DNA of 64,000 bases from Epiperipatus broadwayi (lineage: Eukaryota > Onychophora > Udeonychophora > Euonychophora > Peripatidae), in assembly GCA_028023455.1 (NCBI GenBank), contig JAQFVV010012446.1, positions 4,281,501-4,345,500 of the forward strand, in the 5' to 3' direction. A program made the translations under genes and the position numbers. Of this stretch, positions 45,265 through 54,764 are shown in pieces. Within the stretch, counting starts at the first letter, position 1. Each line of letters starts with the position of its first letter. The notes under the pieces were generated by a model that searched no databases, was not told the origin of the DNA, and saw only the letters and a program-made list of their open reading frames with translations.

Positions 45265-47150
45265 TAAACTATGTCTTTATATAAGACATACATTAATTTA
45301 GAGATGATACACTAGGGAATTGTGGGAGAAAACCAATCCACTTTTCATTGGGTCAGTGTATGGATTGGAAAATTGATTACTTGTTCCCCTCCAGATTGAC
45401 CAAATATTTTTTACTGCATTTAGTGTTTTTAATAAAGCTGAGTTCTTTTTTTAAATCATAAATATTTTATGCAGAGATCATCTTAATGTATCATTAAATA
45501 TGATAAATCATTGAAATTATATGCTAAATGTTGAAATTAAAATTAATTAATATAATAGTGAAGTTGATCAAGTATAATTTACTTTGAGAATGTCTTTCTA
45601 GTTGCAGAAAATAGCAACACTGCTGATCATATAATATTTTAGTGTGAGATATTGAAATGATAATTAAAAAACTAATATTGACAAGTTAAATTCTTTTTAT
45701 GATGCACTAATTTATTTTTAGCTGTAGTAGTTTCTATAAAAAGTAAGCCTGTAGCTCCGATATTGGTTTGGCTTTTAGTTGCTAATAGTAAACATATGAC
45801 TTAATTAGATTTGAGTAGAGGAGTTCTAAGTAAGATGGAACTGGTGATTTCAACAATAATTTCAAGGAATCTGGTCTTTTTATATGCTTTACCCCTGATC
45901 AGGATTAAATGACTTCTGAGTTTAGATGATTTTTGTGGTTCCAAAATCCAACTTCAGTAAATTTACTAAGACTATCTTGATATCAAATTAGTCTAGTGTT
46001 TTTTTTAATTTGTTTCACCTTTTTAAACCTGGAATCTTCTTCTATAGCTTGAGTATTTGTGCTGAATCATATGACTTTATAAAGGATCTACATCCTTTCC
46101 ATCTCCTACTATTATACACGTTAAAGCTGATATGAAATATCCTGCCAATTTTACCATTTGTCAACAAGGGTATGGAGATGCAAATGTTTTACACCTCTAC
46201 TTCATCTACTGAGTGAAGGTTGATTGTATATAAAAAGTATGGTATTGCATATGGTAAGAGATAGTTCCAATATAGTGGAATTGAAGGGGGTGCATAGATA
46301 AAAAAAAAAACAACAACTTGAAAATGCAATACCATACTTTATATAACTTGATAATTGTTAAAATAAATAATATTTTCTTTTGTATAACATTAAGTTTAAA
46401 TGTGTACATCAAAATTCATACATACTTATAAATCAATTTGTTTGAAATGAATAGAAAAGAAAGCAAAATATCATGGCAGCTCTAACACATAAGTACCTAT
46501 TATTTTATTTAGACAAATCATTATTGTTCGTTTTTTATTCTTAATATTTTCTATTTCTCCCATCTTTCTTAAATGGACTTTGTTTTTTCCTTTTCTGCTT
46601 AATTGTATTATGATTTCTTTCAAATCTTTGTTTATTCTATTTCTTGCTAATCTTATTTACATTTATATCTTTATCGCTTTGTTATTTTTAAGCTTATTTT
46701 TTTAATTTGTTTGTGATTATTTTTAATACAGAGTTAATTAAAAAACACACACAAAAAAACAACCAATGTTTTTACATTAAAACATTGTCGTAAATTTATC
46801 TTTACAAAACAAAATTGAATAAATTCGATTATTAATTAGACGTGTTCTGGCAAGAATTATTTTTAAGTAACTTGAGAAGTGTTTATTAATTTCAATATAT
46901 TAATTGGAAAAAAAACAAAAAACAAATATAGAGATTGATAAAATGATTATTATCTTTTATTTTGAGGTGGTTTTTTTTTTTTTATTGTTCTTTGAAAACA
47001 TCTAAATACTTGTCTCGCTGATGTCATATGATGTGATGTAGCTTCTTCTATATATATGACTGCCTTAGCGACACCTAGATTCGGTATTCCAAGAAAATGT
47101 AGAATAATTAAATATATATTTTCGTATTTGTCTGAATGTCTTATTTAAAC
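45265..47150. other. A+T-rich sequence
   Basis: No element placed. At 46205-46345 the sequences GGTATTGCATATGG and AAAATGCAATACCATACTTT form a short inverted repeat (AAAGTATGGTATTGCAT) around a roughly 80-bp spacer. Confidence 0.45.
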
Positions 47151-47159
47151 TTTTCAAAT

Positions 47160-47535
47160 GCATTCTGCTGTTACTATTAACATTTCGTTTGTAGTGGTAT
47201 TATTATTCTCTTCTTCAAATATTTCTGTCCTGACTAATGACAATACTAGCATGGGGATTGAACCTGTAACCTTTAGATTTATTAATACTGAATTTAAGAT
47301 AATGCTCTCATTAATTAGACTTGACAGAATAATCTAATTGCTTTTAAAAAATCGAAATTCATGAATCTAAAAGTCCCTGGTTTGGTTGTCATGCTAGTAC
47401 TGTCACTAGCCAGACTAGAAAAGAGAAAAAAATAAGTAATAGTACTAAAAATATACTGCTAACAATTGAATGTATTTGAAAAGTTTAAATAAAATTTGAT
47501 TTTTTCTAAAAGCATTTAATAATCAATGAATTTTA
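47160..47535. repeat. Family K pair in opposite orientations
   Basis: A minus K (47130-47330: tail-body CATTCTGCTGTTACTATTAA, GGGGATTGAACCTG) is followed by a plus K body (47365-47530: AAAAGTCCCTGGTTTGG, GTACTGTCACTAGCCAGACT, TGAATGTATTTGAAAAGTTT). Same arrangement as at 25125-25500. Confidence 0.65.
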
Positions 47536-47750
47536 TTAGTGCAGTGTGAGATTGTAATTCTATTTAGAAGGTAATGAGCCTTCCTCAGTAGCGCTGGTAC
47601 ATAATATTAAATCAGTGGTGTTAAATACAAAATACTCTCATTCCAGCCATAAGATAAAGACTGAGAAAATGAAAATGCTGCTAGTGAGGAAGGCTTATTA
47701 ATTTTTAAATAGAATTACAATCTGACACTGCACTAGTAAAATTCATTTAT
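47530..47750. repeat. Foldback element, 80-bp arms
   Basis: ATGAATTTTATTAGTGCAGT ... GAGCCTTCCTCAGTAGC is inverted at 47685-47750 as GCTAGTGAGGAAGGCTTATT ... CACTGCACTAGTAAAATTCAT. A third partial copy of the inner arm lies at 47995-48040. Confidence 0.85.
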
Positions 47751-47811
47751 TATTACATAGTTTAACATTTTCTAATATTAGAACTAAGTAAGAAAAGAAG
47801 TGGATATAAAG

Positions 47812-47872
47812 TGAATGATTTAATATATTCACAAAGTGAATGATTTAATATATTCACATTCTCATTTCAAGA
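47812..47872 (+). repeat. 27-bp tandem duplication
   Basis: AAGTGAATGATTTAATATAT followed by TCACA occurs twice in a row. Confidence 0.8.
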
Positions 47873-48164
47873 CACTTGAGATTGGCCTATGTAAATGAAT
47901 TTAGGTTTGAAAATAAGATGGTCATTCTTATTTTTTCAATGTCTTTATTTTCTGGTTGGAATTAGAGTATTGTTATTTAATATTATGTATGGTCCTAGTG
48001 AGGAAGGCTTATTACCCTCTAAATGGAATTAAAAGCATCTAACAAAACTGAATGACAAAAATAGTTCAACATATAATTAGATTTACTTTAATACTTTCTG
48101 ATCATTTTAACCTAGTAATGAGGGTGGCAAACTGGATGACCAATGATCCCCATGTAAATAGTCA

Positions 48165-48375
48165 AAATAAAAGTCATAGATCAATTCATAGATCACATGA
48201 CCCTATCTCTTAAGCTTGTAAGTTATAAACAGTGAGGATTGCCAATTCCTCTACAAGCTTTATGATAAATGCTTAGCCAGAGCCAGCACTTAAAATATCT
48301 CTGTCAGGAACCCCTCCCCAAACCCCTGACCATGGTTTCGTGCTTTGGCACTCCTCAGAGAGGTGTCAGGGTAGG
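48165..48375 (-). repeat. Family G hammerhead element, monomer
   Basis: On the minus strand: CCTGACACCTCT, the HHR, GGAGGGGTTCCTGACAGAGA, TATTTTAAGTGCTGGCTCTG, GCTAAGCATTTATCATAAAG, CTTGTAGAGG, GGCAATCCTCACTG, TTACAAGCTTAAGAGATAGG, GTCATGTGATCTATGA. It is colinear with the 59.94-60.39 kb tandem and about 210 bp long. Confidence 0.82.
48322..48364 (-). ncRNA. Hammerhead ribozyme, family G (best preserved in the window)
   Basis: Minus strand: stem I ACCUCU (48364-48359) with AGGGGU (48327-48322), all six pairs formed with one G-U; core CUGAGGA 48358-48352; stem II GUGC-CAAA-GCAC perfect; GAAA 48339-48336; stem III is the 8-base palindrome ACCAUGGU; canonical GUC site with cleavage after C48328. 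No conserved position is altered. The loopless palindromic stem III implies that two RNAs, or two tandem units, pair to form the active site. Confidence 0.92.
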
Positions 48376-48379
48376 TTCT

Positions 48380-48875
48380 ATTGAATAAAACTATTTAGCT
48401 TTATTTTCCCCATTGGTAAATGTACTCAGAATGACCACTAATGCAAATAAATGCAATTGCTAATAATAATACTTAATAATTTAATAGTTATTATTAATTA
48501 AATACAAGTATTATAATAAATAAAAATTATTAATTTTTTTATTTAATTAAATAATCATTAAACATTCTGGTGGCCTGTACAAATTTGATTCAAGATTAAA
48601 TAGCATTTCACCAGAAAGTCTACTGATTTTTATGTTTATATCAAAGAATTTCTCTGATGAAGATTGCTGGTCGGTTAAAACGTTAGAAAATATAATGCAT
48701 TATAAAAAAGTGAATATAGAAAATGTATTGTCGTATTGTATAGAATGTCATGTGACACATTTCTATTTTATAAATAATTACAATAGTTGCGATTTGTGTG
48801 AAAGATCTGCTTACGTTTTATTGAGCTTTATAAAATTTCTTTGGGAATCCATTTTTGATACTGGTTTGTCATACT
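48380..48875. other. A+T-rich sequence; one open plus frame not called
   Basis: The plus frame at 48632-48877 (81 codons, with CWSVKTLENIMHYKKVNIEN, SYCIECHVTHFYFIN) has a fair mix of residues. The beginning SDEDCWSVKTLE resembles the 'DEDCWAVET' phrase seen at the end of Penelope/P-type repeats (GATGAAGATTGCTGGTCGGT at 48656 parallels GATGAAGACTGCTGG at 58861). I regard it as repeat-derived. Confidence 0.4.
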
Positions 48876-48879
48876 AAAT

Positions 48880-48975
48880 GAAGTTGTAGCTTGTGGTTAA
48901 GACCTGTAGAGGTCTCTACCTTCACATTTTCAAGCACACATTCTTGAGGTTTATTGCCTTAGTAAATATTACATA
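48880..48975 (+). repeat. Motif V repeat
   Basis: GCTTGTGGTTAAGACCTGTA, GAGGTCTCTACC, CATTTTCAAGCACACATTCT, TGAGGTTTATTGCCTTAGTA. Inverted relative to the 33.8- and 43.8-kb copies. AGACCTGTAGAGGTCT is a perfect small hairpin. Confidence 0.7.
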
Positions 48976-49128
48976 CTAAATAAAATAAAGTCATACATCA
49001 CATGACTTAATTTGATAAGCTTGTAATTATAAACTAAAATAAAGAGCGTGCTAATAGCTCTAACAAGATTTATCAATAGATGCCACAAGAGAAAGCATTT
49101 AAAATTGCTATCTAGAAATTATCCCCAT

Positions 49129-49168
49129 CCTCAGACCAGTTTCAAGCTTTTGGATTTCCTCAGTGAGG
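49129..49168 (-). ncRNA. Hammerhead ribozyme, family C, left arm
   Basis: Minus strand: stem I CCUCA/UGAGG perfect; core CUGAGGA 49163-49157; stem II AAUC...GCUU with one mismatch (the ancestor was AAGC/GCUU); GAAA 49143-49140; stem III region ACUGGU, self-complementary between two molecules with G-U pairs; GUC site, cleavage after C49134. Confidence 0.75.
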
Positions 49169-49376
49169 CAGTAGGAAATTTCAGGCTAGTCAAAGCCAGC
49201 ACTTATCTCATAGTTAACTTTTATGGCTGAAGATTTCTCAGCCCCATATAGCTATTTAAGTTAGATAGCTGGATTTGAAGACTTATAGGTGTCTGAAAAT
49301 TTCAGATGCTCTACTTAAAAGTTAAGTGCTGGCTTTGAGTTGGTATTTTGGATCTAGTGTCTGAAATATGCTAGTG

Positions 49377-49416
49377 CCTCACTGAGGAAAGCCAATAGCT
49401 TGAAACCAATCTGAGG
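49377..49416 (+). ncRNA. Hammerhead ribozyme, family C, right arm
   Basis: Stem I CCUCA 49377-49381 with UGAGG 49412-49416; CUGAGGA 49382-49388; stem II AAGC-CAAUA-GCUU perfect; GAAA 49402-49405; AUC site with cleavage after C49411. The stem III region ACCAAU has lost its palindromy, so activity is doubtful though the catalytic core is intact. Confidence 0.75.
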
Positions 49417-49514
49417 GTGGGATAATTTCTAGATAGAGATTTTAAATGCTTTCTCTTGTGGCATTTATCGATAAAGCTTCTTAAAGCTATTAGCACACTC
49501 TTTATTTTGGTTTG

Positions 49515-49880
49515 CCATACCTTTGAGTTACTGTTTTACTTATTAAGTTTTTATTTTAGGTGTTTTAAGTTATCTATTCTTACACAAATCAGAGTAATCA
49601 GTCAATAGGATGCATCGCTTATAATAATTTTTTTCTTCTTGCTCTCAAAGTTATTCTAATATCTTAACTTTAGAGCTGTCTTACAAAATAATGAAATCTC
49701 TTACATTATGAATAATCATATCATCTTTAGATATAACTACTATTTATTCTACATGGGTATTTAAAGCATGTGTTATCACTACCATGTGCACATAATGTGT
49801 CCCTATGGAAAGATGTCTATTCTCTCACCAAACTTCCTGAACTGCCATTTCTGAATCAATACCTATGTATTGACATAGTT
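49515..49880. other. A+T-rich sequence
   Basis: Nothing recognised. Confidence 0.45.
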
Positions 49881-49884
49881 TCAG

Positions 49885-50180
49885 TATTTTCCACAAAAAT
49901 TTTAAGGTGTTAATGTGCCTGGATCACAAGTTATGACATTTAAATGTGACAGCACCATTTACATCATAACTCATGATAGAACAATGTACTAACCTTAAAT
50001 TTGGTTCTGAAATGATTCAAACGATGTATAACAATGAAACCATGAGTTGTAAGAATGTTTTCAAGTGACTTGCAAGGTTTCATGATGGCAGGGAGAGCAT
50101 TGAAGATGATGGAATGCACTATCATGGTTCATTTGTAATTCATAATCCAGATATGCTGGCATTTTAAAATTTTTAAGGCA
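49885..50180. repeat. Family F foldback
   Basis: Left arm CCACAAAAATTTTAAGGTGT ... GGATCACAAGTTATGA; right arm GTAATTCATAATCCAGATAT ... TTTTAAAATTTTTAAGG. Inner sequence (ATTCAAACGATGTATAACAA, TTTTCAAGTGACTTGCAAGG) is shared with 55640-56110. Confidence 0.68.
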
Positions 50181-50184
50181 ACTA

Positions 50185-50800
50185 AACTATGTAATGCATG
50201 CATTGAATCAAAAGAATGACAGCAGCAATTTGGAGAGCGAACCAAAATCTTTTCACTGTGACACATTTATAAGTGCAATAAATTAAAAGTACAGTTTCTC
50301 TCACTTGTCATATAAATAATGTGTCAAGTGTCTTAGTATCAGTGCCCAAAATCATTTTTGGAAAACGTAGAAACAAATGTGGATGATAACAAAGTGATGA
50401 AAATGAAATTGTATTTATTGCAAATATAGATAAGACTCAAATGAATTTGGGTGATTTAATTTTTTCAATACATTTGGGTATAAGTATGGTGAAACATGAT
50501 AGCTTATTTGCCGTAGGCTGAGTACCACTGCATGTTTTGGTCCAGTGATAGAGTGTAAGACTTCAGGGCATAAAGGCAGCAAATTGAAACCTAGCTCTGA
50601 TATTTTTAGTACTTGGACTTTCTTATGAATTCCCAAGAAACAAATCATTTGGTTACTTTACTATGTGGTGAGTAAGAAAGTCTGAAGCTCTTTATTTAAT
50701 TTGTAACATTTTGTGCCATAAATCAATAATATTTATACATGTGTGTGTATCTTCATAACATGAAAACTTGTATATTATTCTTGAAGCTCTGTTAATAGTT
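50185..50800. other. A+T-rich sequence with a tRNA-like phrase
   Basis: At 50500-50600 the minus strand has CTAGGTTTCAATTTGCTGCC, weakly B-box-like, next to a short motif-free frame. Nothing firm. Confidence 0.35.
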
Positions 50801-50806
50801 ATATTT

Positions 50807-50914
50807 CTTTTTTTTTTCATGTGTCATAGCATCAGCCAGGAAGTGAATCCGCTAACCTGGGACAAGTGCTTGTAAAGCAGCTGTCGCTGACCTCTCGACC
50901 ACCAATGCTTGACT
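50807..50914 (-). repeat. tRNA-derived SINE family T, full-length
   Basis: Minus strand: GTCAAGCATTGGTGGTCGAG head with A box, AGCTGCTTTACAAGCAC, a B box decayed to CGGATTCACTTCC, GGCTGATGCTATGACACATG and poly(A). Six-base TAGTTA... flanks (TTAATAGTTATATTTC upstream, CTAGTTATATTTCATT downstream) give a likely target-site duplication AGTTATATTTC. Confidence 0.87.
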
Positions 50915-51191
50915 AGTTATATTTCATTTTGTGATACTTTTTCTGTAATAATCTTTTGCTTTCTAATAAATATCTTTATGTGATAGTTATAAATTGTAAT
51001 TTCTTCCTGTTATTTTGTTAGATTTAGATAATGTTCAAATCAGCTTCAGTAATTGTCTCCATCTGACATGAGTTGAAAAAGAAAATGCTACTATCTTCAT
51101 TCATAAATGATATGGTTAGGATTTGCTGTTATTACTGAATTCATTTCACTTTGCTTCTGGTAGTGAATTTCTTGATCCATAATGTCCATAA

Positions 51192-51445
51192 AAACAGGCA
51201 AAACTCACTATAAATAATGGCACATACAGCAAGCTAGAGTAATCGATGGATGCCAGAAGGCTTGTGCATAAAATCTCCATCTAGTGCCTACTCATCCAAT
51301 ATCCCTAGACTAGTTTCTGGCTTATGGCCTTCGTCAGTGAGGAGCCTTGGATCTGAGAGCACTGCATCTAGACCTTAGAATCTAATGCAACCCTCCAGCA
51401 ACCACCTTTTATCTCCATTTAACTATAAAACTATGAGTCTTATAT
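51192..51445 (-). repeat. Family B hammerhead element
   Basis: Colinear with 17240-17470, including the ribozyme, the ATAGATTTTATGCACAAGCC-like 3' body and the GAGTTTTGCCTGTTT end. The outer 5' side (CAACCCTCCAGCAACCACCT on the plus strand) is also shared. Confidence 0.78.
51296..51350 (-). ncRNA. Hammerhead ribozyme, family B
   Basis: Minus strand: CUGACGA 51337-51331; stem II GGC-CAUAA-GCC; GAAA 51317-51314; palindromic ACUAGU; GUC with cleavage after C51308. Stem I UCCUCA with UAGGGA has one C-A mismatch; distal CCAA pairs with UUGG. Confidence 0.78.
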
Positions 51446-51449
51446 TCAT

Positions 51450-51880
51450 ATAGAATAAATTGTATCAAAAGTGAGTGTCCATGCATTAGTAACAAACACC
51501 TATCAAGATGTGATAGTGTACTGATGGCTTGATTGTTGCTAAACTTACCATTGCTGGGGGCTTACATAATTAAAAAAGAAAGATCTTTCTTAATCCCTAG
51601 AAGCTTTTTGCTATTATAATTATTTTATACAAATTTGTTTTATTATCAACAATATCACATCAGTCTAGAGATGGGGATTGAAAAGCACTACACCATCTAA
51701 TATTTATTAATTACTCAAACTTACAATAGATGGCTTTAGAGTAGGATGAAGATAATTGCATTTACATTTTTTATATGAATTTAGAAACTCTGCCCAATTT
51801 ATATGATTTAACTTATAAAGCATTATATGACTATTTTACACAATGCTGTTTAACAGCTATTTTTTTTATGAAGGCGATCT
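51450..51880. other. A+T-rich sequence with an E-like piece
   Basis: At about 51665-51740, GTCTAGAGATGGGGATTG, GCACTACACCATCTAATA, ACTTACAATAGATGGC resembles the outer part of family E. The rest is featureless. Confidence 0.4.
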
Positions 51881-51881
51881 T

Positions 51882-52356
51882 GATGCCAGATGGTAGTACT
51901 TGATAAATCTTATGACACCTAGTGTAAGCTTTAATAACTAATAGTTGCCAGATTGTAGTGCTTAATAAATCTCATAGTAGTGCTTAATAAATCTTATGGC
52001 ACCTAGCGTAAGCTTCAATAACTATTAGATGCCAGATGGTAGAGCTTAATAACTCCCACACCACCTAGTATAAGCTTTAATAACTAATAGTTCCCAGATG
52101 GTAAAGCTTAATAAATCCCAGGCCACATAGTTAAAATAGATGCCAGATGGTAGTGCTTAAAAAACCATATGCCACCTAGTGCAAGCTTTAATAACTATTA
52201 GATGCCAGATGATAGAGCTTAATAAACCCCATGCCACCTAGTATAAGCTTTAATAACTAATAGTTGCCAGATGGTAGTGCTTAATAAATCCCAGGCCACC
52301 TAGTGTAAGCTTTAATAACTAATAGATGCCAGATGGTAGTGCTTAATAAATCCTTA
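51882..52356 (+). repeat. 62-bp tandem array, 7-8 units
   Basis: Unit: GATGCCAGATGGTAGTGCTT, AATAAATCCCAGGCCACCTA, GTGTAAGCTTTAATAACTAA, TA. Equivalent GATGCCAG/GTTGCCAG points are 62 bp apart (51882, 51944, ...). One unit is partly duplicated near 51965, and one near 52130 is shortened. The unit equals the outer end of family E/B foldbacks (compare 16207, 26460, 39650 and 40150), so an element terminus has been amplified into a minisatellite. Confidence 0.9.
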
Positions 52357-52667
52357 TTAAATGTTACCCTAATCAATATTTCCAGGAAATGGCTTTAGGA
52401 CTTCTCATGGCATTACACTGTGTATATGTTTAACAAAACATCAGTTGACATTAATATTTAAAAAATTCAACTTGTTGGAAATAGACATTTTATCTCTATT
52501 TAATAGAATTTATTACAAACTGTAAATTAATACATTGCACAGGCTAAAACTTGATTTATATATGTAATATAGGCGGGATTCGAACTCAGACTTTCACACG
52601 ACCCACTACTCTCAGTGCCATCTCATATTGCTGACCCACCTGATCACACACATGTTAAAAAGATAAA

Positions 52668-52730
52668 GAATCACCAATATACATATTTCATGCTAAACCA
52701 GCAATCGTCAGTTTGTCCAGATTACTATCC
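52668..52730 (-). ncRNA. Hammerhead ribozyme, family D, left arm
   Basis: Minus strand: CUGACGA 52711-52705, hairpin UUGCU-GGUUU-AGCAU, GAAA, then AUAUGUAUA and UUGGUGAUU. Stem I has one mismatch (CAAA with UUGG). The core is intact. Confidence 0.75.
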
Positions 52731-53134
52731 TCACACATATATATATAATCAGTGCTCAGCTTTATATACAGATAGCCAATCCTCATACTTTAATGGACAG
52801 GCTTCAAACTATTCCAACTCACAACTCTTCAGCTTTCCATTTCATTGAAAATCTGATGATGGAACGTTCAAAGGTCTGCCCGTCCCTCACATATATATGT
52901 ATAAATGGATTATTCTCCTGTACATGAGGGGTCAGAATGACTAATATGTCAACATGTGTAGGATGACAACTTTGGCACTAACAAGGGCTTTGAACGTTCC
53001 ATCATCAGATTTTCAATGAAATGGAAGGCTGAAGAGTTGTGAGTTGGAATAGTTTGAAGCCTGTCCATTAAAGTATGAAGATTGGCTGTCTTAATATAAA
53101 GCTGAGCACTGATTATATATATATATGTGAGGAT

Positions 53135-53195
53135 AGTAATCTAGACCAACTGATGATTGCTGGTTTAGCATGAAATACGTGTATTGGTGATTATT
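53135..53195 (+). ncRNA. Hammerhead ribozyme, family D, right arm
   Basis: CUGAUGA 53150-53156; hairpin UUGCU-GGUUU-AGCAU with an open first pair; GAAA 53172-53175; AUACGUGUA with cleavage predicted after A53183; CCAA 53146-53149 pairs with UUGG 53184-53187; distal stem I UAGUAAUC with GAUUAUU. Confidence 0.8.
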
Positions 53196-53289
53196 TATTT
53201 TCTCAACATGTGTGTGATCAGGTGGGTCAGCAATATGAGATGGCACTGAGAGTAGTGGGTCGTGTGAAAGTCTGAGTACAAACTGTAAA

Positions 53290-54075
53290 ATAAATTATTT
53301 GATGATTAAGAATTAATATCTTCATAATTCATTTTCGTCCCCTGGATTTTTTTTTTTTAAAAAAAAAGACAATGAAAAAGATTAGTCGTTAATGTTAAAA
53401 TTAATTTGAAATATATTTTTTGGAAATGATAATTAGAGAATTAATAAAAAAAATTATTGTTACAGTACACAAATGTGTATAAATTTCATGCATATATTTG
53501 AATAAATGAAAGCTTTTTAATAGGAATTATGATTTTTAAAATATATCTTTTGATTCCTTTGTGTTTTTAATTTCAAAACGGAAAGAAAAATTCGTCTTTA
53601 CTTTTATAATAACCTTGCAAGGTCATAGTTATGTAAAACAATGTATATCTGTAAATGATATATTTTCTTCTTTCACTATGCATCTTAATATTAAGAGTTT
53701 ATTATAAAGTATATCATTTGTTTGATTTAAATAAAAGCTTCACTGTTTTACATATAAAAGAAATTCTAAACAAACATAAGTTTATTAAAGCACTTAAAAT
53801 TTAAATGTTATCTAAGTTTATAGATATTACAATTGATATCGATATGTTTTCGAAATATAATAGATCCATATAAATTAAGTATCTCTAAAGAACGAATGGT
53901 AAAATATAAATGGGTATAATTTTCTCATGACTCAATACCGGGGAAATTGTTTATTGGAAATATTTTTATTTTTTTAATTTTCTGCACAAATACTTTTAAA
54001 ACATTATAATTTTCATCAAAACTGACACTAGATATACAAATTGGCTCTAGATAAGTCTGGGAAAATGCCAATGAA
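53290..54075. other. A+T-rich sequence
   Basis: The minus frame at 53925-54125 (66 codons) overlaps the LINE remnant on the other strand and is not called. Confidence 0.45.
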
Positions 54076-54079
54076 TATC

Positions 54080-54760
54080 TATGTATTTTATTGAATTCAA
54101 TCAGGCTTGTGATTCTGTTAATCATACTAAAATTATTGAATGTTTTTAAAGAAAGAGTATATCAGCATTTTATTATTTTTACAAATAATTCACTATATGG
54201 GACTAGAAAATATAAAACAGACTATGGCAAAACAAATTAGTTTCATATAGGGAAAGGAATTAGACAAGTATGTATAATGTTATCTTATCTATTTAGAGTT
54301 TCTCAGAATATATAATGAGGGAAGCCAGATTGAATGAAGGAAAATGTGGATTCGGGGTTGGTAGAAGAAAAGAAATCTATCTAAGTTATCTGATAATAGA
54401 GAAGACTTCAAAATGTTCATTTGGATAGTTAGAGAGTGGAGCATAAAGATGATGTTCTAGATAAATGGGAAAAAAGTTTGTAACATCAGCATCGCAAACA
54501 AAGGTCATAGAAGCCATTGGAAGTTTTTACTTATTTGGATCATTCATCAGCAATAAGAGATCTGGAAGTCTAATCATTCATCACAGACTAATAATGATCA
54601 GAGTAACAATAAAAAATAATCAAATAGCTGTAATCTTCAGGAGTTCAGAAGATATTTAGTCATAAATCACAGACTAATAATGATCAGAGTAACAATAAAA
54701 AATAATCAAATAGCTGTATTCTTCAGGAGTTCAGAAGATATTTGAATACTAGAAATGTCA
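54080..54760 (+). pseudogene. RTE-like LINE, reverse transcriptase core remnant
   Basis: Translates in pieces as YFIEFNQACDSVNHTKIIEC ('FIDFxKAFDSVNH'), GTRKYKTDYGKTN, FHIGKGIRQVCIMLSYLF ('IGKGIRQGCILSPYLF'), MREARL-like LNEGKCGFGV, then KVIEAIGSFYLFGSFIS ('YLGSLIS'). The YADD box is not preserved (LSDNRED-like). An 86-bp segment is tandemly duplicated at the end (54580 and 54666). Dead copy. Confidence 0.82.
54580..54745 (+). repeat. 86-bp tandem duplication
   Basis: ATCACAGACTAATAATGATC ... GTTCAGAAGATATTTAG is followed immediately by a second copy at 54666 with one base changed (GTAATC/GTATTC). Very recent. Confidence 0.92.
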
Positions 54761-54764
54761 GAAA

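Larger units (their letters stand above)
48985..49510. repeat. Family C foldback with a hammerhead in each arm
   Basis: Left arm 49030-49215 and right arm 49320-49505 are inverted copies (GAGCGTGCTAATAGCTCTAA versus TTAAAGCTATTAGCACACTC; GCCAGCACTTATCTCATAGT versus TTAAAAGTTAAGTGCTGGCT). The minus strand of the left arm and the plus strand of the right arm each carry a hammerhead (next two entries). Flank GTCATACATCACATGACTTA resembles the end of family G, so C and G are related. Confidence 0.85.
52576..53286. repeat. 710-bp head-to-head palindrome of two family D elements
   Basis: Minus D copy 52576-52880 and plus D copy 52970-53286 are inverted relatives along their whole length (GGCGGGATTCGAACTCAGAC ... 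versus ... GTCGTGTGAAAGTCTGAG). The 90-bp centre holds GTACATGAGGGGTCAGAATG, also present at 21990 between the D pair there. Each arm carries a hammerhead. Confidence 0.88.

Noticed and set aside
48632-48877. 81-codon plus frame with SDEDCWSVKTLE
   Set aside because: The opening phrase matches the repeated DEDCW-type sequence of P/Penelope ends; the rest has no motif, so it is treated as repeat-derived.
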